DNA from: an uncultured Bacilli bacterium
GTDB taxonomy: Bacteria > Bacillota_I > Bacilli_A > RF39 > UBA660
Assembly (NCBI GenBank): GCA_947629425.1
Contig: CANRDR010000087.1
Span: 1-6,576, forward strand
Direction: 5' to 3'
Length of the DNA: 6,576 bases
Each line of letters starts with the position of its first letter. Positions within the stretch are counted from its first letter, which is position 1. Made by a program: the position numbers and the translations under genes. Positions 1-5,101 of this stretch are shown here, in pieces. The notes beneath the pieces were generated by a model. That model saw only the letters and a list, made by a program, of their open reading frames with translations. It ran no database searches and was not told the origin of the DNA.

Positions 1-1
1 T

Positions 2-583
2 TTATATAATAGACAAGAAAAGGCAATTAAGCATAATAACTTTAGTATGACTTTAAAAAAGAATAGTGATCTTGCAAGTAATATAATGAAAGAACCTTAT
101 GTTTTTGATTTGATTGAATTAACAGAAGACTACAAAGAAAAAGAACTAGAAAATAAAATGTTAGAAAAATTAAAAAATGTATTATTAGAATTAGGTTCAG
201 GTTTTTCATTTGTTGGTAATCAATATAAGATAACTATTGATAATCAAGATTTTTATATTGACTTACTTTTTTATCATATTAAATTAAAATGCTATATAGC
301 AGTAGAACTTAAGGTAACAGAATTTAAAACAGAATTTGCAAGTAAAATGGGATTTTATTTAACAGCACTTGATGAAGAAGTGAAAGATGAAACTGATAAT
401 CCTTCAATTGGACTAATACTATGCCAAAATAAAAGCAATAAAATAGTGGATTACACTTTAAAATTTATAAACAAGCCAGTAGGTGTAAGCGAATATAAAA
501 TATTTGATAAATTATCAAAAGAAATACAAAATAAATTACCAAATTCAAATGATATAAGTAGTCATTTGGATATTATGGAGTAA
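2..583 (+). CDS. YhcG/DUF1016-type PD-(D/E)XK nuclease, C-terminal part (5' end outside window)
   Basis: This is the C-terminal half of a YhcG-like protein: a DUF1016 N-terminal helical domain (mostly missing here) plus a C-terminal PD-(D/E)XK nuclease fold. The frame is open to the left edge. Codons upstream of the first ATG (position 47) already read as family sequence (LYNRQEKAIKHNNF), so ATG47 is internal and the true start lies outside the window. Visible hallmarks are the KEPYVFDLIEL segment linking the domains, FYIDLLFYH with the catalytic Asp at nt 260-262, VELK with Glu at 305-307 and Lys at 311-313, then DNPSIGLILC and NKPVGVSEY. All core nuclease residues are present, so the visible part looks intact. 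Family members are often found beside restriction systems and in defence islands. Their biochemical role is not well defined. It is followed after 3 nt by the DUF2441-like gene, probably in one transcript. Family assignment is confident; function is inferred. Confidence 0.9.
   Translation, partial: LYNRQEKAIKHNNFSMTLKKNSDLASNIMKEPYVFDLIELTEDYKEKELENKMLEKLKNVLLELGSGFSFVGNQYKITIDNQDFYIDLLFYHIKLKCYIAVELKVTEFKTEFASKMGFYLTALDEEVKDETDNPSIGLILCQNKSNKIVDYTLKFINKPVGVSEYKIFDKLSKEIQNKLPNSNDISSHLDIME
577..580 (+). promoter_or_regulatory. Ribosome binding site of the DUF2441-like gene
   Basis: GGAG lies inside the last codons of the upstream nuclease gene, 6 nt before ATG 587. It supports that start and translation from the same mRNA as the nuclease. 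Confidence 0.7.
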
Positions 584-586
584 AAA

Positions 587-1168
587 ATGAAAAAAAGCAA
601 AATATTTTATCATATACATAAAAATAGAGTTCATGACGATAAATGGCAAGTAGGTAATGTTTTGGAAATAACTCAAAATGAATTTACTAAATTTTCCTTT
701 GATTTTGAGCCATATTTAGATATATATAATCAAACCAATGTTCCTTTAATAAATGCTATTGAACATGCACAACAAATAAGAGATGTATTAGGTCAAATAA
801 ACTTATTATCAGTAGCAAAAAGTTGTATCAATGAATATCAAATATTAATAAGGGAGTTGGCATTTGAAGATATAAGAAAAAAAGAATTTCAAAATTTACC
901 AAGTAGATGCAATTGTATTTATTTGTGTAGGAGAGATCAAATTGAGTATTGGAAAAAACGACTTGGTTTTCAAAATTATGTAGTTTATAAAATAGAAATA
1001 TATAATGAACCATTTAAAAGTCGTGATAAATTATTACCTAATCCTCATGAATCTTATAATTCTATTTGTGAAAAAGCAAAAGTTTATTGGCAATATAATA
1101 ATAGTAAAAATTTTGAAGATGATGAATATTTGTATGAAGGAAAATTTAAAATTTTAGGTAATAATTAG
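587..1168 (+). CDS. DUF2441-like protein, possibly with an ADP-ribosyltransferase-like fold
   Basis: A 193-aa soluble protein without signal peptide or membrane segments. It resembles the DUF2441 family: an N-terminal FYHIH (residues 7-11), a KWQVGN segment (19-24), a central helix with RELAFEDIR (89-97) leading to LPSRCNCIYLC (104-114) and IEYWKK (119-124), and a C-terminal YLYEGKFKIL (181-190). The family has no established function known to me. The FYH start, a 'W.VGN'-type turn and the 'YLC ... YW' strand-helix order recall Arr/DarT-like ADP-ribosyltransferases, but this is inference from pattern only. The start at 587 is fixed by a good GGAG site. The gene sits 3 nt behind the YhcG-like nuclease, so the two are probably co-expressed. 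About 25 nt downstream begins a long non-coding stretch. Sequence and base composition match the neighbours and no damage is visible. Confidence 0.7.
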   Translation: MKKSKIFYHIHKNRVHDDKWQVGNVLEITQNEFTKFSFDFEPYLDIYNQTNVPLINAIEHAQQIRDVLGQINLLSVAKSCINEYQILIRELAFEDIRKKEFQNLPSRCNCIYLCRRDQIEYWKKRLGFQNYVVYKIEIYNEPFKSRDKLLPNPHESYNSICEKAKVYWQYNNSKNFEDDEYLYEGKFKILGNN

Positions 1169-1241
1169 ACATTAAAATTTGAAATTTTTAATAAATTATT
1201 TTAATTTTTTCTAATTTAAAATAAACAAAAATAAACTAAAA

Positions 1242-1253
1242 AAAGGTAAAAGT
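1242..1253. repeat. 12-nt direct repeat, left copy
   Basis: AAAGGTAAAAGT, identical to 1596-1607. The identity does not extend into the flanks. It could be a target-site duplication of a lost or decayed 342-nt insertion, or a shared regulatory word. Chance cannot be excluded in such AT-rich DNA, although the three G residues make it less likely. Confidence 0.4.
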
Positions 1254-1286
1254 GAAAATTTAAACAAAAAAGATTTGAAAAAATTT

Positions 1287-1303
1287 CGCTCCCTGAAGGA
1301 GTG
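1287..1303 (+). repeat. GC-rich hairpin
   Basis: CGCTCC (1287-1292) pairs with GGAGTG (1298-1303), including one G-U pair, around the loop CTGAA. The palindrome AGCGCT follows at 1308-1313. The island stands out from its AT-rich surroundings. It has no T-run after it, so it is not a typical terminator. An insertion-sequence end or an RNA structure is possible. Confidence 0.45.
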
Positions 1304-1322
1304 CAATAGCGCTTATTAATTA

Positions 1323-1342
1323 AAAAGTCAAGTGCAACTTTT
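1323..1342. repeat. Inverted repeat AAAAGT...ACTTTT
   Basis: AAAAGT (1323-1328) and ACTTTT (1337-1342) flank the 8-nt loop CAAGTGCA. Read on the - strand the element contains AGTTGCACTTGACTTTT, which from memory recalls terminal sequences of some IS30-type elements. That resemblance is unverified. No transposase is present in the window. Confidence 0.35.
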
Positions 1343-1365
1343 GAATAATCAATAATAAGTAAAAA

Positions 1366-1470
1366 ATGAGATTTTATACTGAGAAAACTTTTGACATTTG
1401 GTGGTTTATGATAAATTATCTAAATTATGAAATAGTGGAAGATAACGAACAACAAATAATAAAGATATAA
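1366..1470 (+). CDS. Doubtful 34-aa ORF
   Basis: An ATG-initiated frame starts just after an in-frame TAA (1360-1362) and encodes a short peptide beginning MRFYTEKTFDIWWF and ending EQQIIKI, with a hydrophobic and aromatic first half and an acidic second half. No Shine-Dalgarno sequence precedes the ATG. A consensus-like TTGACA (1391-1396) lies inside the frame. In favour of it, a strong hairpin terminator begins 24 nt after its stop. It could be a small peptide, the 3' remnant of a larger gene, or noise. I do not recognise it. Confidence 0.2.
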   Translation: MRFYTEKTFDIWWFMINYLNYEIVEDNEQQIIKI

Positions 1471-1494
1471 TTAATATTTCAACATCTATTTATA

Positions 1495-1529
1495 AAAAGG
1501 TAGTTTTAAGTAAATTTTAACTACCTTTT
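1495..1529. terminator. Bidirectional hairpin terminator
   Basis: AAAAGGTAGTT (1495-1505) is a perfect complement of AACTACCTTTT (1519-1529) around a 13-nt loop. The stem carries A on its left flank and T on its right, so it can work as a rho-independent terminator in both directions. A partial copy of the right arm, AACTACC, follows at 1531-1537. It ends whatever is transcribed from upstream (the nuclease/DUF2441 operon or the small ORF) and insulates the restriction-modification genes. Confidence 0.7.
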
Positions 1530-1595
1530 CAACTACCAAAATTTTAAATTTATTTAATTATTAAGTTAAATAACTAATTTTAAAAGATTTATAAT

Positions 1596-1607
1596 AAAGG
1601 TAAAAGT
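1596..1607. repeat. 12-nt direct repeat, right copy
   Basis: Second copy of AAAGGTAAAAGT (first at 1242-1253), immediately behind a TATAAT at 1590-1595 and about 20 nt before the second GC-rich island. Confidence 0.4.
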
Positions 1608-1685
1608 ATATAAATAAACTTAGAAGTGCGTGAATACTAACCGCCGCCTGAAAGATGGCAGGATTAAAATGCTGTCGCTTTTTTT
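1602..1685 (+). ncRNA. Candidate small structured RNA of unknown family
   Basis: A TATAAT at 1590-1595 with a weak TTAAAT at 1566-1571 (18-nt spacer) could start a transcript near 1602. That transcript would run through a GC-rich structured segment and end at the T-run 1679-1685, giving about 84 nt. Within it, CC-GCC (1644-1648) can pair with GGC-A-GG (1657-1662), while GGCAG (1657-1661) can instead pair with CTGTC (1672-1676), so the two hairpins are mutually exclusive. No known riboswitch or RNA family was recognised. A leader attenuator for the downstream methyltransferase, or the end of an IS200/IS605-type element, are alternatives. The 5' end is only a guess. Confidence 0.3.
1651..1685 (+). 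terminator. Rho-independent terminator-like hairpin with T-run
   Basis: AAAG-(A)-TGGCAG (1651-1661) pairs with CTGTCGCTTT (1672-1681), with one bulged A and two G-U pairs, around a 10-nt loop. Seven consecutive T residues lie at 1679-1685. It lies before the promoter at 1776-1784, so that promoter would not be affected. Readthrough from upstream would be. Confidence 0.5.
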
Positions 1686-1775
1686 ATAAAAAATAAAGTT
1701 TTATTAGTATAGCAATATGTTTTTAAATAATAACTATTTTTAATAAAACAATTAAATATAAAAAATAGTAAAATA

Positions 1776-1784
1776 TGGTATAAT
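1776..1784 (+). promoter_or_regulatory. Extended -10 promoter of the restriction-modification operon
   Basis: TGG-TATAAT (1776-1784) is a perfect extended -10 element. The -35 region is only AT-rich, which such promoters tolerate. Transcription would begin near 1791, leaving a leader of about 18 nt before ATG 1809 with only a weak AGAAAG (1791-1796) as ribosome binding site. No regulatory palindrome or controller-protein box is visible nearby. Confidence 0.6.
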
Positions 1785-1808
1785 GAAATAAGAAAGAATG
1801 GTATTGAT

Positions 1809-3344
1809 ATGGCTAAATATGAAATGAGTAATTATTTTAATGATATCGATAAAAAAGGTTTAAAACGAACATGGCATTCAATACTGTCTAAAACATTAAA
1901 TGAGACATTTGAATCAGATATTTTTATAGTAGATAATTTTGGAGAATTATATGAAATTGGACTTGAATATGTTAATAAGATCGACAAAAAAGAAATGGGA
2001 AAATACTATACTCCAAAAGATGTTTCAGTATTAATGTCTAAATGGATGATAAATTTAAAAGGTGAAAAAATATGTGACGTTGGTTGTGGCTGTGGTAATT
2101 TAATATTATCATATTTAGAGTGCATTGGAATCGATGAAACAATCAGACTTATTGATAATGGTTATTTATATTTATATGATTTAGATGAAATAGCATTAAG
2201 TATATGTAAATATTCAATCGCTATAAAATATGGAAAAAAGTTTTTAAAAAAAATAAAAGCAAAACATTGTGACTTTTTAAATAAAGATATTAAATTGCCA
2301 AAAAATTGTAAAGTAATATCTAATCCACCATATTTTAAAATAAAAAAATATGGTGAAAATTGGGAAATAACAAAAGTTATAAATGATTCTAAGGAATTAT
2401 ATTCAGCATTTATAGAAAAAATTATTACTCAGAGTGTGGCTTCAGTGATTATAACACCATATAGTTTTATAGGCAGTGATAAATTTTATTCATTAAGACA
2501 AATAATGAATAATTATAATGGATTTATAGTTTCATTTGATAATGTACCAGGTAATATTTTTAATGGCAGAAAACATGGAATATTTAATACTAATACTGGT
2601 AATTCAGTTAGGGCAGCAATTACAGTTGTTATAAATGATGACAATATCAAGGGCTTTAGAATTGGTCCATTAATAAGATTTAAAACAGAAGAACGAAATA
2701 AAATATTAAATAATGACTTTTTAGTGAAGTTAATAAATGATAGGTATCAAGTTGTTGATTCTCATACAAAAGCATTTTATAAATGCCATAAAGATTTATT
2801 AAAGATATTAGATTGTTGGGAAAAAAATTCAGATGATAAACTCGGAAATATTATTAATTCTAATATTGGTGAAAAAATATATTTGCCTACAACTTGTCGA
2901 TATTTTACTGTAGGCTCAAAGAAAAATTTAAAACGTATTGGTAAAAGAGTAATATGTGTTAAGGATAAAGAAAAATATAATTATGTATATTGTATGCTTA
3001 ATTCTACATTTGCTTATTGGTACTGGAGATTATATGATGGTGGAATTAACTGTCCATTAACTATTATTAATAGTATTCCAATATTTTATAACAAATTGAC
3101 TAATCAACAAAAAATGGAAATTAACAAAATAGCAAATGAGATGCAAAAGAATGAAGATAAGTATTTAGTATATAAAATGAATGCCGGAAAAAGTCAAGAA
3201 AATATTAAATTTCCTATTGAATATAGAAATAGAATAAATAAAATATTCTTTAATGCATTAGGGATTAATGAGTCTACTGATATTTTTAATAAAATACATA
3301 GTAGTTCTCTATTTAGTAGTAAGGAGTTTGGTGATAATGAATAA
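1809..3344 (+). CDS. Type II N6-adenine DNA methyltransferase
   Basis: A 511-aa cytoplasmic enzyme expected to transfer a methyl group from S-adenosylmethionine to the N6 of adenine in a specific DNA site, protecting host DNA from the endonuclease encoded next. Motifs come in the gamma-class order: motif X KYYTP (65-69), motif I DVGCGCGNL (90-98, SAM-binding), motif II YLYDLD (121-126), an acidic CDFLNKDI stretch (154-161) and the catalytic motif IV NPPYF (172-176). LYSAFIEKII (198-206) and ITPYSFIGSDKFYSLR (215-230) follow, as in TaqI/Eco57I-like methyltransferases. The C-terminal part, roughly from residue 300, would hold the target-recognition domain. All key residues are present. The start is ATG 1809, 25 nt after an extended -10 box; ATG 1798 is out of frame and no in-frame start lies between the promoter and 1809. 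The stop overlaps the endonuclease start by 8 nt. The recognition site cannot be deduced. Confidence 0.92.
   Translation: MAKYEMSNYFNDIDKKGLKRTWHSILSKTLNETFESDIFIVDNFGELYEIGLEYVNKIDKKEMGKYYTPKDVSVLMSKWMINLKGEKICDVGCGCGNLILSYLECIGIDETIRLIDNGYLYLYDLDEIALSICKYSIAIKYGKKFLKKIKAKHCDFLNKDIKLPKNCKVISNPPYFKIKKYGENWEITKVINDSKELYSAFIEKIITQSVASVIITPYSFIGSDKFYSLRQIMNNYNGFIVSFDNVPGNIFNGRKHGIFNTNTGNSVRAAITVVINDDNIKGFRIGPLIRFKTEERNKILNNDFLVKLINDRYQVVDSHTKAFYKCHKDLLKILDCWEKNSDDKLGNIINSNIGEKIYLPTTCRYFTVGSKKNLKRIGKRVICVKDKEKYNYVYCMLNSTFAYWYWRLYDGGINCPLTIINSIPIFYNKLTNQQKMEINKIANEMQKNEDKYLVYKMNAGKSQENIKFPIEYRNRINKIFFNALGINESTDIFNKIHSSSLFSSKEFGDNE
3321..3326 (+). promoter_or_regulatory. Ribosome binding site that fixes the endonuclease start
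   Basis: AAGGAG inside the end of the methyltransferase gene, 10 nt before ATG 3337. It supports that start over the upstream in-frame ATG at 3268, which has no such site and would force a 77-nt overlap. Confidence 0.75.
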
Positions 3345-4524
3345 TGAAACTTTAATTAAATTCTTAAGAGATGTATATTTAAAAGATAATAAAACTGTGT
3401 TAACTGATAATGAAGTTAAACAAATTGAAAAGTTTTATAAGAGTAACTATAAAAAAGCTGAAACATTTGATGAATTTTTAAAAATAAATCCAGCAATAAC
3501 TAAAAAAATAAAAAAAGCAAAAGGAGTTTATGCTGAAATTAAACGACAATTTAATTCAAAAAGCGCTTTACAACCAGGAACAATTATAGAATGTGTGTTG
3601 GCACAAACAATTGCTAACATGTATAATTTATCTTGCTTTGTTGATTCTTTTCATAGTTATATAAGAGAATTACCAGCAAATGTTTTACCATATTTAAGAG
3701 CAGAAGAGAATACTTTGTTGTGTAGATATATTTATTATGATCCAAATAATTATGATAATTTTTTAATTCAATATGGAAATCCTACGTCATATGATGCTGA
3801 CTTATTTTTAAATAATCACATTGTTAAATTGGAGTTTAAAGATAGAATTGCTCGTGCAGGCGAGAGAGATATAAAACAATATGATGAAAATGGGAAATTG
3901 CTATTAGATAATAAATTTATGAAAGAGAATCCGGAATACATTCCTTTAATTAAACAATTTAATGAAGAAACCGATATTTTTTCAAGATATAGTCCAAAAT
4001 GCTCTAGTGTTAATTATAAAGAATTTGATGAAGAAACAAAAAAAGATATCTTAAGAAGTTATTTTTCGAACCTTGGAATTGATGTTCTTGTAACTTTAGA
4101 CAAAAATAATGAACTTTTAGCAATTACAATAGATTGTGTTGATGGAACAGATAATTTTGATATTATTTCGACTAAAGGATCTGAAATTAGACCGGCAGGT
4201 AAAAATCCTAGAAAAGTTTTCACTCCAATTTTTTTGAATAATTCAATAATTAATATAGGTGGAGATATAAATAATAAAATTTCAGTTCCTATTAAAAATA
4301 TGCAGGATAGAATAGGAAGAGGAACTGGTGGAGTAATTACAGGTAAGAAAATAAATAATCTTTTATTTGTACCAATAAAAAAAGTTAATCAACTAGATGA
4401 TAGATATCTTTTTAGTTTAAAAGATATTAGACAATTAAAGCCTACTATAGCAATTCATGTAAAAATAATTGCTGATAAAAATGAATTAAAAGAATATTAT
4501 AATGAAATATTAAATAAGGATTAG
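3337..4524 (+). CDS. Probable type II restriction endonuclease (PD-(D/E)XK), subfamily not recognised
   Basis: A 395-aa soluble protein, probably the endonuclease partner of the methyltransferase. The assignment rests on position (directly behind, overlapping by 8 nt) and on a PD-(D/E)XK-like core: YDADLFL (152-158, Asp153 or Asp155) followed by a strand with KLEFKD (164-169), giving Glu166-x-Lys168 as metal and catalytic residues. Ahead of it are a helical, Lys-rich N-terminal region (1-80) and a QPGTIIECVLAQTIANMY helix that often precedes the first Asp in this fold. The C-terminal half has Gly-rich IGRGTGGVITGKK and further strands that may bind DNA or mediate dimerisation. The longer frame from ATG 3268 (MSLLIFL...) is rejected because AAGGAG at 3321-3326 serves ATG 3337. 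I do not recognise the subfamily and cannot name the site cut. The protein looks full length. Confidence 0.75.
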   Translation: MNNETLIKFLRDVYLKDNKTVLTDNEVKQIEKFYKSNYKKAETFDEFLKINPAITKKIKKAKGVYAEIKRQFNSKSALQPGTIIECVLAQTIANMYNLSCFVDSFHSYIRELPANVLPYLRAEENTLLCRYIYYDPNNYDNFLIQYGNPTSYDADLFLNNHIVKLEFKDRIARAGERDIKQYDENGKLLLDNKFMKENPEYIPLIKQFNEETDIFSRYSPKCSSVNYKEFDEETKKDILRSYFSNLGIDVLVTLDKNNELLAITIDCVDGTDNFDIISTKGSEIRPAGKNPRKVFTPIFLNNSIINIGGDINNKISVPIKNMQDRIGRGTGGVITGKKINNLLFVPIKKVNQLDDRYLFSLKDIRQLKPTIAIHVKIIADKNELKEYYNEILNKD

Positions 4525-4877
4525 AAATGATATTTTGAGGTGTAGTTATAAGAAAATTATATATGATAAGTATTATAGTTTATTCTTTAATAATGCAAAA
4601 GTGAAGAATGGAAAATATTTTCACTTTGATCATAGTCCATCAAATAAGAAAGTTCTATCTTTGTTAAAAAGTAAAGTAAAAGAATAAACCAAAGTTTTTA
4701 ATTGAATTAACACGGTATGTTAAATATGTTCAAACTGTTGATTTAATTACAGTAGAAGAAGATAATATAAGAACAAGCGCTGATTTAGAATTAAAAGAAA
4801 ATAAAATGTATGCTTTAGAAGCTTTAGAACGAAATAAACTTATAAATACTGGATTTTATAATCTACATATTACATAA
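4514..4877 (+). pseudogene. Decayed coding region in two frames, family unknown
   Basis: Two adjacent open stretches read like real protein but have no usable start. The first (4514-4687, 57 codons) includes YDKYYSLFFNNAKVKNGKYF and HFDHSPSNKKVLSLL and ends at TAA 4685-4687. The second (4680-4877, 65 codons), in another frame, includes PKFLIELTRYVKYVQTVDL and ADLELKENKMYALEALE. Restoring two A residues near 4683 would join them smoothly (...KVKE-NKPK...), giving a C-terminal fragment of about 115-120 residues. The only in-frame ATG in the second part (4806) is deep inside. The first part begins just before the endonuclease stop, with only TTG 4535 or rarer codons as starts. Most likely it is the 3' remnant of a gene whose front was lost when the restriction-modification genes arrived, or by later deletion. 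I do not recognise the family. A sequencing error could explain the frame change but not the missing start. Confidence 0.5.
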
Positions 4878-5046
4878 AAAGTTATTCACCAAATTAAATA
4901 AAATAATGTTAGTGATTTGCTAATTATTAGACAGGATAAATGATTTTTTTATAGATTTAAATATTAGATAAACATTGATAATTTTAATAAATTTGCAAAA
5001 TATTTCCAATAGTATATGAATAACAATACTTTTAGAAATATTTTTC

Positions 5047-5062
5047 CAAAAGTTGACTTTTG
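5047..5062. promoter_or_regulatory. Palindrome overlapping the -35 box (possible operator)
   Basis: CAAAAGT (5047-5053) and ACTTTTG (5056-5062) are perfect inverted repeats around TG, and they cover the -35 hexamer. A dimeric repressor bound here would block the promoter. The binding protein is unknown; the HTH genes downstream are candidates only by proximity. Confidence 0.4.
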
Positions 5063-5081
5063 ATTATATTTAATATATAAT
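5053..5081 (+). promoter_or_regulatory. Sigma-A-type promoter of the ATPase gene
   Basis: TTGACT (5053-5058), a 17-nt spacer, then a perfect TATAAT (5076-5081). The predicted start near 5088 gives a leader of about 14 nt containing the ribosome binding site. Confidence 0.75.
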
Positions 5082-5089
5082 TATATCAG

Positions 5090-5094
5090 AGGTG
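5090..5094 (+). promoter_or_regulatory. Ribosome binding site of the ATPase gene
   Basis: AGGTG within AGAGGTGA, 7 nt before ATG 5102. It supports the chosen start. Confidence 0.7.
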
Positions 5095-5101
5095 AAAACG
5101 T

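Larger units (their letters stand above)
1169..1808. other. 640-nt intergenic stretch with hairpins and possible mobile-element scars
   Basis: No protein gene of convincing length is found here on either strand. The stretch is extremely AT-rich except for two GC-richer islands, about 1287-1312 and about 1627-1678, both able to form hairpins. Also present are an inverted repeat at 1323-1342, an 11-bp-stem terminator at 1495-1529, a direct repeat AAAGGTAAAAGT at 1242-1253 and 1596-1607, a 34-codon ORF at 1366-1470 of doubtful reality, and an extended -10 promoter at 1776-1784. The patchwork suggests remnants of inserted elements or a small RNA locus separating the nuclease/DUF2441 operon from the restriction-modification genes. 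Confidence 0.6.

Noticed and set aside
828..1013. Reverse-strand ORF of about 60 codons
   Set aside because: It lies wholly inside the DUF2441-like gene, has no ribosome binding site, and its Phe/Tyr/Leu-rich translation is typical of an antisense shadow in AT-rich DNA.
1169..1210. Terminator directly after the DUF2441-like gene
   Set aside because: ATTAAAATTT and AAATTTTTAAT can pair imperfectly, but the stem is entirely A-T with a bulge and would be too weak to call.
1391..1419. Promoter from TTGACA at 1391-1396
   Set aside because: The -35 word is perfect but only AATTAT stands at the 17-nt distance, and there is no convincing gene to drive before the terminator at 1495.
3268..3336. N-terminal extension of the endonuclease from ATG 3268
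   Set aside because: It would overlap the methyltransferase by 77 nt, has no Shine-Dalgarno sequence, and adds a hydrophobic stretch that is simply methyltransferase sequence in another frame. AAGGAG at 3321-3326 fits ATG 3337.
4598..4627. Inverted repeat AAAGTGAA/TTCACTTT as terminator of the restriction-modification operon
   Set aside because: There is no T-run after it, the loop is 14 nt, and it lies within a protein-like frame (KVKNGKYFHF). More likely it is coincidental.
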